Shown piece after piece: positions 52,433 through 61,233 of a stretch of DNA of 64,000 nt. The translations under genes and the position numbers were made by a program. Each line of letters begins with the position of its first letter. Position 1 is the first letter of the stretch. The DNA comes from Lachnospiraceae bacterium (GTDB taxonomy: Bacteria > Bacillota > Clostridia > Lachnospirales > Lachnospiraceae). A model generated the notes under the pieces. That model worked only from the letters and a program-made list of their open reading frames with translations. It searched no databases and had not been told where the DNA came from. The stretch lies in NCBI GenBank assembly GCA_017938145.1, contig JAGBCB010000021.1:1-64000 (forward strand), given 5' to 3'.

Positions 52433-52510
52433 TTTTTCCTCACCTTCCGTCAGAGACTTAAGCTCTGACTATCATCCTTGATTTTAGTTACATCCCTGTG
52501 TATTACACAT

Positions 52511-52945
52511 TTATCTTCTTTCGTCTACCAGAAGTCCGGAGAACTCCCAGATTCTTGCCAGCATATCTAATGTTTCCTCTGCAGGAATTTCTTTGATTGT
52601 TTCTTCTGTTGTCTGGTCAATTACCTTGATGGAGATGCGGTTGGTATCTTCATGATAAGAAAACTCACATCTTGTTTTACTTGGAACAATCTTCTGATTT
52701 ACCTTGTCCACTGCATCTTTAATCTTACTGGAGACAGCTTCTTCCTCTTTCTGTCCTTCCTTAGCGGCACCCTTTGGTTCTGTAGAAGCAGCAGCGTTTA
52801 CTACCGTCGCCGGTGCTGCAGGTGCTGTCTTTTTCACAACCTCTTCAGCCGCTTTTACCTGTGTCTGTGGTACCTTGTTTACTGTTTTTACTACATCAAC
52901 ATAATTTCTGCTATTACCGGTTGCACCAATTGATTCTAATGCCAT
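52511..52945 (-). CDS. flaG: FlaG-family flagellar protein
   Basis: A 144-residue protein. The N-terminal 80 residues are low-complexity, Ala/Lys/Glu-rich and variable; the C-terminal 60 residues match FlaG (SEFSYHEDTNRISIKVIDQT then EIPAEETLDMLARIWEFSGL). FlaG influences filament length in other bacteria. It is the first gene of the flaG-fliD-fliS run and lies after a leader carrying a CsrA-type hairpin. The start at 52945 is preferred over a GTG nine bases upstream. Confidence 0.9.
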   Translation of the reverse strand: MALESIGATGNSRNYVDVVKTVNKVPQTQVKAAEEVVKKTAPAAPATVVNAAASTEPKGAAKEGQKEEEAVSSKIKDAVDKVNQKIVPSKTRCEFSYHEDTNRISIKVIDQTTEETIKEIPAEETLDMLARIWEFSGLLVDERR

Positions 52946-52978
52946 AATTTCCACCTTGCCTTTCCATGACCAAAACCT

Positions 52979-52998
52979 TTGCAGTATTTATTCTGCAA
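52979..52998 (-). promoter_or_regulatory. second leader hairpin of flaG
   Basis: Minus-strand stem TTGCAG/CTGCAA with an eight-base AT-rich loop, 33 bases before the flaG start. It lies between the GGA-loop hairpin and the ribosome site AAGGTGGA, which itself carries GGA. Confidence 0.45.
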
Positions 52999-53000
52999 TT

Positions 53001-53020
53001 ATCAAAGATCCTTCTTTGAT
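53001..53020 (-). promoter_or_regulatory. candidate CsrA-binding hairpin in the flaG leader
   Basis: On the minus strand, stem ATCAAAG/CTTTGAT closes the six-base loop AAGGAT. GGA presented in a short hairpin loop is the standard CsrA site. With GGA also at the ribosome site (GTGGAAATT), the layout resembles the two-site CsrA block on Bacillus hag. csrA itself is 100 bases upstream. Confidence 0.55.
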
Positions 53021-53043
53021 AAAACAACATTCTCTTATCATTT

Positions 53044-53070
53044 ATATCGACCGGTTTAAAGATTTCCTTA
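53044..53070 (-). promoter_or_regulatory. sigma-D-type flagellar promoter of flaG-fliD
   Basis: Minus-strand TAAG (53067-53070), a 15-base spacer and GTCGATAT (53044-53051), compared with the sigma-D consensus TAAA-N15-GCCGATAT: 3 of 4 and 7 of 8 matches. It lies between the csrA terminator and flaG. Confidence 0.65.
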
Positions 53071-53082
53071 ATACTTTTTTAC

Positions 53083-53114
53083 AAAAAAAGAGAGGGATGA
53101 TTTACATCTCTCTC
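53083..53114 (-). terminator. csrA terminator
   Basis: Minus-strand stem GAGAGAGATG/CATCCCTCTC followed by TTTTTTTG, seven bases after the csrA stop. It ends the flgM-to-csrA operon. Confidence 0.9.
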
Positions 53115-53120
53115 CTAAAA

Positions 53121-53339
53121 CTAAAATACTTTTTTCAAATCTTCCAGGGAAGCGCCGCCGGCTACTGCCTCTTTATTTGCTTCCTGAATCTGAACGTAGA
53201 TTTCTTTTCTGTAAATCGGAACGGTCTTTGGTGCGTTAATGCCGATTTTTACCTGGTCACCCTTTACTTCCAGGATGGTAATTTCCACGTCATGACCCAC
53301 TACGATGGACTCATTTGCTTTTCTGGATAATGCCAACAT
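53121..53339 (-). CDS. csrA: carbon storage regulator CsrA
   Basis: A 72-residue RNA-binding protein: [20 protein letters not shown] at the start, [20 protein letters not shown] with the RNA-binding Arg, and a short C-terminal extension. In Firmicutes CsrA blocks translation of flagellin and is held by FliW, which is encoded four bases upstream. It is the last gene of the flgM operon. Confidence 0.96.
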   Translation of the reverse strand: MLALSRKANESIVVGHDVEITILEVKGDQVKIGINAPKTVPIYRKEIYVQIQEANKEAVAGGASLEDLKKVF

Positions 53340-53343
53340 CGGC

Positions 53344-53808
53344 TTACACCTCCTTCTGTTCCTTCATTTTCTGGATCACATCATAAATGTTATACTTAAC
53401 TACATACTCCGGATTTTCCGCAATTACCTGACAGCCCTTCTTAGTATCCGCATTGATAATAATCGGAGCCTTTAAGTTTGTTGTCATCTTTGTAATATCG
53501 GACGGCACGGTTAAGGTAAGGAAAACTGCAGTATTTTCCTCTGTAAGCTCGCCCAGTTTTATTAAAACTTCATCCTCAACAATAGGATTGTAATCTGTCA
53601 TTACATAGAACGGACTAAGAGCAGGAAACGCCACCATCGGCTCATCCAAGCTCTGAAGCCAGGTTACCGTACTGCTGCTCTCCGATTCGTTATTGTAAAT
53701 CAGGGTGAATTTCTTCAGATATTCAAATCCGATCAGACCGTTGTCGAAGGTAATAATCTTCTGGTCATCCACATCAATTTCGCCAAAATATCTTGTTTTA
53801 ATTAACAT
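53344..53808 (-). CDS. fliW: flagellar assembly factor FliW
   Basis: A 154-residue protein with the FliW pattern [44 protein letters not shown] and the C-terminal [20 protein letters not shown]. FliW binds flagellin and CsrA in turn, coupling filament growth to flagellin synthesis. It is four bases upstream of csrA. Confidence 0.96.
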   Translation of the reverse strand: MLIKTRYFGEIDVDDQKIITFDNGLIGFEYLKKFTLIYNNESESSSTVTWLQSLDEPMVAFPALSPFYVMTDYNPIVEDEVLIKLGELTEENTAVFLTLTVPSDITKMTTNLKAPIIINADTKKGCQVIAENPEYVVKYNIYDVIQKMKEQKEV

Positions 53809-53840
53809 AGCAATCCTCCTTTTGCTCCTCTAAAACCTTT

Positions 53841-55343
53841 TTATAAGAAATCCAACAGTGATGTCTGTACAAGCTTGGATGCCGCAGAAAGAGAAGAATT
53901 ATAGACTGTTTCTGCTGCAGAATATTTAATGATGGTATCTACCAGATCTGCATCTTCATTTTTAGAAAGCAGTTCTTCAAAATCCACCTGCTGATCGGAA
54001 AGTCTGCTTTCTGTCAGCTGTAATCTCTTATAGCGTCCACCAAGGTCCGCAGTTGCCACATTTAAGACCTCCTGCTCCTTTTCCGTTGTGGTAATACCGC
54101 GTTGGAAGGCTTCGGTCATTACTGCTGTTTTTAACGTAAATTCCGATTTTAACTGCTCTTTAATTTCTTCCAGCTTGCTGCGCTGCGCATTGGAAATGGA
54201 TGCATCTTCTAACATTTTATCCACTTCCGCCATGGAATTTTCCACTGCCTTTACATCATTTACCGCATTGATAATTTCATCAATCATACGGCAGATTCCG
54301 GTGGTAAACGCCTCAGAGCCCTGGGTATTGATAGTAAGCTTCTGATTAAAGTTTACTTCATACTGAATCGGCTGGTCCTGCTTCGTATAAGTTATCGGCT
54401 CCTTGGCCGGGTCTTCCGTATCTGTTACCGTACAGTCAAAATAATGTTCCGGACGCAAATCGTTAATATCAAACTCATCTTTCACATATTCTGCCTTAAT
54501 GTCTGTAGATGTACGTAATGTTTCATACATATCCTTCGCCAGAATCAGCTCACCGGTTTCCGGAATGAAGTGAATAGTTCCTTCTGCCGGCTCGTATGCT
54601 CCGTCATCCAGTACAGATTTTGTTACAATCATCGGCACCGCATTTTCCGTTCCGTCTAAGGTAACCGCTTCACCTTTCTTGGTTGTATACGAAAATTTGA
54701 TGGCCGTATCCTCTACATTCGTGTAGGACAGTTTCATCCGGTATGCCTCAATTTTTGAAGGTACTGTTTTATCCCATGCCGCCAAATCATCCGGGTCATA
54801 CTCATCTATATCAACTTCATTGACGATTTTGGAAATACGGTCAATACTATCTGCCTCCAGAGGCTCGGTAATTTCATATTTCAAATTTGTCGTTGCTTCA
54901 TTAAACACTAAGCTGGTATCGGTTTTATATCCGCTGAATACATATCGTCCAGCATAATTGGTATTGCCTTCCTGATATAACTGACCCTTTAACTGCTCCA
55001 GATTGGTTGCAATCGCATTACGGTCCTCCGCAGTCGGATAATCATTTGCTCCCTGATTACAATAGGTATTCATGGAAGTAATAATGCCGTTTACCGTATT
55101 CAGGGCACTTTCCGTCACATCCATCCACGCAAGAGCATCCGGAATGTTCTTTTCGTAATACTGATTTAATTCCGCCAAATTGGTACGGAATTTCAATGCA
55201 CGGACCGCTACAATCGGGTCGTCGGATGGCTTTGTGATTTTCTTACCGCTGGAATACTGTTGCTCCAGATTACTCAACAAATTTTTATTATTGTTGATGT
55301 TGTAAAGCGCATTATTCGTCATCATTTTGTTTGTAATACGCAT
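53841..55343 (-). CDS. flgL: flagellar hook-associated protein 3 (FlgL)
   Basis: A 500-residue junction protein. The N-terminal D0/D1 is canonical (MRITNKMMTNNALYNINNNK, LEQQYSSGKKITKPSDDPIV) and the C-terminus is helical (QLTESRLSDQQVDFEELLSK and TVYNSSLSAASKLVQTSLLD). The central domain is about 200 residues longer than in the roughly 300-residue Bacillus protein. It follows flgK by 23 bases. Confidence 0.95.
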   Translation of the reverse strand: MRITNKMMTNNALYNINNNKNLLSNLEQQYSSGKKITKPSDDPIVAVRALKFRTNLAELNQYYEKNIPDALAWMDVTESALNTVNGIITSMNTYCNQGANDYPTAEDRNAIATNLEQLKGQLYQEGNTNYAGRYVFSGYKTDTSLVFNEATTNLKYEITEPLEADSIDRISKIVNEVDIDEYDPDDLAAWDKTVPSKIEAYRMKLSYTNVEDTAIKFSYTTKKGEAVTLDGTENAVPMIVTKSVLDDGAYEPAEGTIHFIPETGELILAKDMYETLRTSTDIKAEYVKDEFDINDLRPEHYFDCTVTDTEDPAKEPITYTKQDQPIQYEVNFNQKLTINTQGSEAFTTGICRMIDEIINAVNDVKAVENSMAEVDKMLEDASISNAQRSKLEEIKEQLKSEFTLKTAVMTEAFQRGITTTEKEQEVLNVATADLGGRYKRLQLTESRLSDQQVDFEELLSKNEDADLVDTIIKYSAAETVYNSSLSAASKLVQTSLLDFL

Positions 55344-55366
55344 GTCCGTTCCTCCAAATCAGTCTG

Positions 55367-57187
55367 TTACTGGACCGTATTGATTAGTGTATCATAGGTT
55401 TCGCTCATGACTGCAATTACCTTGGCTGCCAAATTGTATGCTTCCTGGTATTTAGCCAGATTCATTGCTTCTTCATCGATATCTACGCCTGCTACGGAAA
55501 GCCGCTGGCTGACTACAGCCTGCACAATATCTTCCTGGCTTTCTGCAAAATTCAAAGAGGCTTTGGTGTCTACACCAACTTCACCTACCAGCGTCTGCAG
55601 GAAAGCCGCCGGGTCACCCTGCTTAAACATGGATACATCACTCTTTAAAGCAAGGAGCTTATTAGCTATATCGGCATTTCCTACGCCGTTTGTAATATCT
55701 GATGCCGCAGAAATTGTATGCGGATTCATCTGAATGGTTTCATTTACCGTAAAGTTTGCTGCTGTTAACATATAATAAGGCGCTTCTACCGTTAACGGGT
55801 CGGATTCATACTCAGACATGGTTACATTTTCCGCACCCTCTGCACCAAAACTGTTTAAATGATACTGCTCCGCAGTCATAGGATTCATGGCTGAAAAGAA
55901 ATTCACACCGGTATCACCGTTCAAATTCCGGCCGGAAGCATGAACCTCATTAAATTCTTTGGAAAACACACGGATAAACTCATTTAACTGAGCATGATAA
56001 TAAGGAATTCCCTTATAGTCCATAGTAGTTCCGATGGAAACCTTGGTACCTTCCGGATACTGACGTCTTGCTTCGTCCTTTAACTGGAAGGTATAAGAAT
56101 ATGTACCATCTTCATTTGCGGTCACCTTAAAGGAAGTGTAGGTATATTCGCCGTTTCCGATGGTTATTTTTCCTTCTGCCGGAATGTTTAAATCTTTTAA
56201 GTCGTTAATATTTGTATTGATTATGGTGATTTCGGCAGCACCGTCGTCCACTTCCTCTGCATAACCCTGGAGATTTTCTTTGTTGTTTCCGTCTCTTACC
56301 TCGAACAGGGCCTTTAGTGTACCCTTCAGGGTTGCGCTCTCTGCGTTCAGCTTTTCTCCGTTATCCCAGTACACATCATACAAGCCGTCTACATCACACT
56401 GGCTCATATTCTCGGTACGAGGAATCACTTCCAGGCTTCTTGCTTCATAATTATCCACCAGAAGCTGACCATCCAGCCGGACAATATATTCTGTCATGCC
56501 AACCGTACCGATTTCTCTCTCGGTTACGGTTACGTTAGCGATTTCCGACAATTCATCAATGAGGTTTGCTCTCTGGTCACGGAGGTCATTGGCATTCTGC
56601 CCACCGATTTCCACAGTGTTAATCTGCTTTGTTAAGGTTGCCACCTGGGTTGCCAGAGAATTAATTCTGGATACCTGATTTTTTACTTCATAGTTACATT
56701 CCGTCTGCACCTGATTAAGACTGGTAGACAGGGAATTAAAGTATTCGCACATACTCATGGCATAATTGCTTACCTGAGTACGGACAGTTAAATTTGATGG
56801 GTCCTTTGCCAGTTCCTGCAGGGAATCATACATGCTGTCAAACGTAGTAGTAAAGCCTTCCAACTCGATTTCATTCAAATAGGACTGTACCTCATTCATA
56901 AAATAGCTTCTGGATTCGTACATGCCAAGTAATGCGTTGTTGGAACGGTACTTTTCATCATAGTACTGGCTGCGCATCTGGGTAATTTCATTTACCGCGA
57001 CACCGCTTCCCAACATACCAAACCGATTGTTTGTAGAAAGGGGCATATCTGCAGACTGTTTGAGTACCTGTCTGGAATACCCTTCCGTTTCAATATTCGC
57101 AACATTATGGGCCGTAATATTCAGACCGGACTTAGCTGCATATAAACCGGTTGTTCCGATATTCAGACCAAAAAATGTATTTGCCAT
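55367..57187 (-). CDS. flgK: flagellar hook-associated protein 1 (FlgK), copy 1
   Basis: A 606-residue protein with the FlgK start MANTFFGLNIGTTGLYAAKS and GLNITAHNVANIETEGYSRQ, the rod/hook signature, and the C-terminal SQRLSVAGVDIDEEAMNLAK with YQEAYNLAAKVIAVMSETYD. It is immediately downstream of a second FlgK-type gene; which of the two is the working HAP1 is not decidable. This one is closer to the classical form because of the DIDEEAMNLAKYQ motif. Confidence 0.92.
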   Translation of the reverse strand: MANTFFGLNIGTTGLYAAKSGLNITAHNVANIETEGYSRQVLKQSADMPLSTNNRFGMLGSGVAVNEITQMRSQYYDEKYRSNNALLGMYESRSYFMNEVQSYLNEIELEGFTTTFDSMYDSLQELAKDPSNLTVRTQVSNYAMSMCEYFNSLSTSLNQVQTECNYEVKNQVSRINSLATQVATLTKQINTVEIGGQNANDLRDQRANLIDELSEIANVTVTEREIGTVGMTEYIVRLDGQLLVDNYEARSLEVIPRTENMSQCDVDGLYDVYWDNGEKLNAESATLKGTLKALFEVRDGNNKENLQGYAEEVDDGAAEITIINTNINDLKDLNIPAEGKITIGNGEYTYTSFKVTANEDGTYSYTFQLKDEARRQYPEGTKVSIGTTMDYKGIPYYHAQLNEFIRVFSKEFNEVHASGRNLNGDTGVNFFSAMNPMTAEQYHLNSFGAEGAENVTMSEYESDPLTVEAPYYMLTAANFTVNETIQMNPHTISAASDITNGVGNADIANKLLALKSDVSMFKQGDPAAFLQTLVGEVGVDTKASLNFAESQEDIVQAVVSQRLSVAGVDIDEEAMNLAKYQEAYNLAAKVIAVMSETYDTLINTVQ

Positions 57188-57205
57188 AAAATATTCTCCT
57201 CTTTA

Positions 57206-58981
57206 TCAGCCAAGGGAATTCAGCAGATGCTCTAACATTTGACTGACTACGTTAATGTATCTTGCGGATGCATTGTATGCCTGCTGGAAACGGATCATAT
57301 TGGTCAGTTCCTCATCGGAAGAAACTGCAGTTACGGAAAGCCGCTGGGTATCCACACTGTTTACCAGTGTTTCCTGACCCTGATAAATGTTGCGGAACTT
57401 TTCACCTCTGGTTGCCAGCGCACCAATCATCTCGGTATAATATTCATTAAAATTATGTGCTTTATATTCGTTTGGTGTCAAAGTTGAGAACGGTTCCTGC
57501 CACTCCAACATCAATTTATCACAAATTTCTACGGCATAATCTCCGGTTCCGTCGTTGGAGGAAAGCGGGATTAAGGAAGGGTCTTTCATGATGTTCTCAT
57601 TTACTTCGATTTCTCCGAGGGTAAACAGGCTGTAGTTATTGGAAGCATCCTCTTCATTATACTTCCAAACCTCAACCTCTTGGAACACACCGTCCACTTC
57701 AATAATTTCCGTTGTTTTTTCGTAACGGTCCATGGACTTACGGTTAAACAACGCTTCACCCGGTGTTTTGTTGGCATCCATACCCACAGGGGCATTCTCT
57801 GCATCAAAAATAAGAATCTTTTCACCTTCGGAAGTGATAACCTCTTTGTTTGGACAAAGAATATCATTAATAGTTGTTACGATACCGTGGATTAACTGGT
57901 CAAATTCTGCCTGCACTGCAACGATAGCAGATGCATCAATTTCCAAATTAAAAATTTCAACTTCTTTTTCGTATTCACGATATGCATCTTCATAATCGTC
58001 TTTATAGAAGTAACCGGATTCATCCGTATAATCCGCCTTATCCGGCTCCACCGGAATGTCAGTATGTTTACCAACCTTATCACCACGTACCAGAAGAAGT
58101 CCTTTTAAAGTACCGATATCTGTATTGGCTTCCGAACTTGGTAACGGGTTAAAATTATATACAGGCACATCTCCGAAGGATGGCCAATACGGCTCTATCA
58201 TGCCGGTGTCATTTTCTAAAAGTCTGGTGTCCATGTGGTATACTAAATCTTCAGAAACCAACATCTGATTTTCGAACATTACGGTTACTACACCGTTTGC
58301 CTGCTCTTTAATAGAAATATCTCCCAGACCGCCGAGTTCATCCAAAAGAAGATTTCTCTGGTCACGGAAGTCATTGGCATGCTCCATACCGCTGGCCTCA
58401 TACTTTTGGATTTCACCGTTCAGGCGCTTGATTTCATCAGCTATCTCGTTGATGCGGTCTACATTGTTCCGGATATTGGAATTTAAACTTAACTGATATT
58501 CTTTAATCTGGGTATATACAGTTTCTGCACGTTCAATAAAGCTTACTGCTGTTTGAATAAAACTGGAACGGGTAACAATACTGTCAGGTTCTTTGCAAAG
58601 CTCCTGCATGGCAATCCAAAGTTCTTCTACCGAGTCCTGAAATGCAACGCCCTCGGTTTCTCCCAAAATTTCTTCCATTTCGGTGGCACATTCATACTGT
58701 GCCTCATAAAACTGCTGTCTGCCCAGTTCCTGCCGATAAGATTTATCTAAAAAATTATCTCTTACCTGGGTGATGGCTGCTGCCGCCGCACCATGTCCGA
58801 CCTGCAGATAAGAAATATGATTGGTTCCGATGTTCGAATAGAAGGAGTCTGTCTGCAAAGTTTGCTGGCGGACATATCCTTCTGTTTCCAGATTGGAGAG
58901 ATTATGCGCCGTTGTGTTTAATCCGCGCTGACTCACCTGCAGTCCGGACACTCCGGTATATAAACTGCTCATTAAACCCAT
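57206..58981 (-). CDS. FlgK-type hook-associated protein, copy 2
   Basis: A 591-residue protein with FlgK ends: SLYTGVSGLQVSQRGLNTTA followed by HNLSNLETEGYVRQQ, and the C-terminal TQRLSVTAVSSDEELTNMIR with FQQAYNASARYINVVSQMLE. It shares the fold and end motifs with the gene 18 bases downstream but differs through most of the middle. It is a tandem paralogue, either a duplication with divergence or a distinct junction protein. Confidence 0.85.
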   Translation of the reverse strand: MGLMSSLYTGVSGLQVSQRGLNTTAHNLSNLETEGYVRQQTLQTDSFYSNIGTNHISYLQVGHGAAAAAITQVRDNFLDKSYRQELGRQQFYEAQYECATEMEEILGETEGVAFQDSVEELWIAMQELCKEPDSIVTRSSFIQTAVSFIERAETVYTQIKEYQLSLNSNIRNNVDRINEIADEIKRLNGEIQKYEASGMEHANDFRDQRNLLLDELGGLGDISIKEQANGVVTVMFENQMLVSEDLVYHMDTRLLENDTGMIEPYWPSFGDVPVYNFNPLPSSEANTDIGTLKGLLLVRGDKVGKHTDIPVEPDKADYTDESGYFYKDDYEDAYREYEKEVEIFNLEIDASAIVAVQAEFDQLIHGIVTTINDILCPNKEVITSEGEKILIFDAENAPVGMDANKTPGEALFNRKSMDRYEKTTEIIEVDGVFQEVEVWKYNEEDASNNYSLFTLGEIEVNENIMKDPSLIPLSSNDGTGDYAVEICDKLMLEWQEPFSTLTPNEYKAHNFNEYYTEMIGALATRGEKFRNIYQGQETLVNSVDTQRLSVTAVSSDEELTNMIRFQQAYNASARYINVVSQMLEHLLNSLG

Positions 58982-59042
58982 GGCGTTAATCCTCCTTTCC
59001 TAAAACGTAAAACAGACAGAGCTGTCCTAAGCAACATTGCAT

Positions 59043-59555
59043 TTACTGCTTTGCATCAAACATCCCTGTCTGAGAAGCGGTCATATCCCACTGACCCGCA
59101 TTCTTATTATAATTATTTCCAGGTACGATCCTTGTACTCTGGAGCAGATTCATATTATATGAAATCATTTCAAGCGACTGTTCGATTAGATTCCGGTTGT
59201 GTCCATTCACTTCTGACAGACGCTTTAATACATCCGTCAACTCCTTGTGAATTTCTTTTAAAGTTTCCTGTTCATCCGGCTGCCGGTCCAATAACTGAAT
59301 CAGATTTGGCAGGGTCAGTTCAGGAAGCTTCTTGTTTAAAACCACACTGATATTCTGCATTATTTCAGTTCGCTTTTGTTCTAACCCGCTGATCTTTCCG
59401 ATAGCAGACTGCTCTGTTTCCGTAATGGTTTGCACCTTTTGCAAATCATTTGCGATAATTGCCTGAGTCTTTTGTTCTACTACCGGCAGCAGCTCCTGAT
59501 AGGCCGCATGCTCCTTGCGGAGAGTGGCTATCAGTTCTTGCATTAAGCTTGCCAT
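59043..59555 (-). CDS. flgN: FlgN-family flagellar export chaperone
   Basis: A 170-residue helical protein with the FlgN pattern: LIATLRKEHAAYQELLPVVE at the N-terminus and a C-terminal EQSLEMISYNMNLLQSTRIV. FlgN chaperones FlgK and FlgL, both encoded just downstream. It follows flgM by 18 bases. Confidence 0.9.
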   Translation of the reverse strand: MASLMQELIATLRKEHAAYQELLPVVEQKTQAIIANDLQKVQTITETEQSAIGKISGLEQKRTEIMQNISVVLNKKLPELTLPNLIQLLDRQPDEQETLKEIHKELTDVLKRLSEVNGHNRNLIEQSLEMISYNMNLLQSTRIVPGNNYNKNAGQWDMTASQTGMFDAKQ

Positions 59556-59573
59556 AGCATAACTCCCCGCCTC

Positions 59574-59843
59574 TTAGATAGTAAATCCATTCAATAATTT
59601 GTCTGCCAGTGCTGACATTGGAACGTTGTAAGTTCCGTTTGCCATACTGGTTTTTAATTTCTGGACTCTCTCGGTGCGGACATCTTCTGCCTGGGCAACT
59701 GCCTGCTTTGCGATCTGAAGGTCTCTGCCGAAGGAAGAAATCTCGACAGAATCCTTAGAGTAGCTTGCTGGCTTCTCTGTCTTTTTTCTTGTGCTGTTTA
59801 CCTGATATAACTGGGTAATTTCCGACATAGCATCAATACGCAT
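59574..59843 (-). CDS. flgM: anti-sigma factor FlgM
   Basis: An 89-residue protein. The C-terminal half carries the sigma-binding region (SFGRDLQIAKQAVAQAEDVR, then LKTSMANGTYNVPMSALADK). FlgM holds the flagellar sigma factor inactive until export. The start at 59843 is preferred over a Met 12 bases upstream that overlaps the ribosome-site region. It is the first gene after the sigma-D promoter at 59910-59937, so it would feed back on its own operon. Confidence 0.9.
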   Translation of the reverse strand: MRIDAMSEITQLYQVNSTRKKTEKPASYSKDSVEISSFGRDLQIAKQAVAQAEDVRTERVQKLKTSMANGTYNVPMSALADKLLNGFTI

Positions 59844-59909
59844 TATTCTCACCATCCTATTCTTAAACCATGAACAAAATAACGTTTGTTCTTAATGCTT
59901 ACATACTAA

Positions 59910-59937
59910 ATATCGGAGAGTTTTTCAAAATACTTTA
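59910..59937 (-). promoter_or_regulatory. sigma-D-type flagellar promoter of the flgM operon
   Basis: Minus-strand TAAA (59934-59937), a 16-base spacer and TCCGATAT (59910-59917), against the consensus TAAA-N15-GCCGATAT: full -35 and 7 of 8 in the -10, with one extra spacer base. It begins two bases after the lysA-type stop codon. Confidence 0.75.
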
Positions 59938-59939
59938 GA

Positions 59940-61193
59940 CTACTTAAAAAAATTTGTAAAATCAAAGGTAGCAAAATAATCTGCCGGAGTTTCCGCACGG
60001 CGGATCATCTGTACATCACCGTTTTCCTTAAGCAAAAGTTCTGCAGAACGCAGTTTGCCGTTGTAATTGTAGCCCATGGAAAAGCCATGTGCACCGGTAT
60101 CGTGGATTACTACGTAGTCACCCATATCAATCTTCGGTAACATTCTGTCGATGGCAAACTTATCATTATTTTCACAAAGAGAACCGGTTACATCATACAT
60201 ATGGTCACAAGGCACATCTTCCTTGCCCGGAATTGTAATATGATGGTATGCACCGTACATTGCAGGACGCATCAAGTTTACGGCACAGGCATCCAGACCA
60301 ATGTATTCTTTATAAATGTGCTTTTCATGCACAGCAGTTGCCACCAGCTGTCCGTAAGGCGCCAGCATAAAACGGCCCAGTTCTGTAAAGATTGCCACAT
60401 CGCCCATTCCGGCCGGAACCAGAACCTCTTCGTAAGCCTTACGCACGCCTTCACCGATAATAAAAATATCGTTGGCAGGCTGCTCCGGACGATACGGAAT
60501 ACCAACACCACCGGATAAGTTGATGAAGGTAATTTTGGCACCGGTCTTTTCCTTTAATTCTACTGCAAGTTCAAATAAGGTTCTTGCTAACATCGGATAA
60601 TAGTCGTTGGTTACGGTATTGCTGCAAAGGAAGGAATGGATACCAAACTCCTCCACACCCTTGCTCATTAAAATCTTGTATCCTTCAATCATCTGCTCCT
60701 TGGTCATACCATACTTGGCATCTCCCGGGTTATCCATAATACCATTACTAACTTCATACACGCCACCCGGATTATAACGGCAGCAGATTCTTTTTGGAAG
60801 ACCGGCTACCTTTTCCAAAAAGGCGATGTGGGTAAAGTCATCCAGATTGATGATAGCGTTTAACTCTCTTGCTTTTACAAATTCCTCCGGCGGAGTAGCA
60901 TTGGAGGAAAACATAATTTCAGAACCTACGGAACCTACTGCTTCGGACATCATAAGCTCGGTCAAAGAGGAACAGTCAAAGCCGCAGCCTTCCTCCTTTA
61001 ATACCTGCATAATATAAGGGTTTGGCGTTGCTTTTACCGCAAAATATTCCTTAAAGCCCTTGTTCCAGGAAAATGCCTTTGCCATGTTTCTGGCATTTTC
61101 ACGGATGCCCTTTTCATCATAAATATGAAACGGGGTTGGATAAGTTTTTACTACCTCTGCAATTTGTTCCTTAGTCAAAAAAGATTTTTTCAT
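59940..61193 (-). CDS. lysA: diaminopimelate decarboxylase-family protein
   Basis: A 417-residue PLP enzyme with the alanine-racemase-like barrel. The PLP Lys is in EYFAVKATPNPYIMQVLKEE, followed by GFDCSSLTELMMSEAVG, the Gly-rich NLSGGVGIPYRP, and a C-terminal GSLCENNDKFAIDRMLPKID with the catalytic Cys and HDTGAHGFSMGYNYNG. It decarboxylates meso-diaminopimelate to lysine. It is somewhat divergent from classical LysA, so a related substrate is possible. It lies 40 bases after the teichoic-type transferase. Confidence 0.85.
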   Translation of the reverse strand: MKKSFLTKEQIAEVVKTYPTPFHIYDEKGIRENARNMAKAFSWNKGFKEYFAVKATPNPYIMQVLKEEGCGFDCSSLTELMMSEAVGSVGSEIMFSSNATPPEEFVKARELNAIINLDDFTHIAFLEKVAGLPKRICCRYNPGGVYEVSNGIMDNPGDAKYGMTKEQMIEGYKILMSKGVEEFGIHSFLCSNTVTNDYYPMLARTLFELAVELKEKTGAKITFINLSGGVGIPYRPEQPANDIFIIGEGVRKAYEEVLVPAGMGDVAIFTELGRFMLAPYGQLVATAVHEKHIYKEYIGLDACAVNLMRPAMYGAYHHITIPGKEDVPCDHMYDVTGSLCENNDKFAIDRMLPKIDMGDYVVIHDTGAHGFSMGYNYNGKLRSAELLLKENGDVQMIRRAETPADYFATFDFTNFFK

Positions 61194-61233
61194 ACTGTTA
61201 TTCTCCCATTTTATACTAAAATTGATTTAATAA

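Noticed and set aside
52453..52471. Hairpin TCAGAG/CTCTGA in the short gap between flaG and fliD as a terminator
   Set aside because: No T-run follows and the genes are clearly co-oriented; at most a local structure before the fliD ribosome site.
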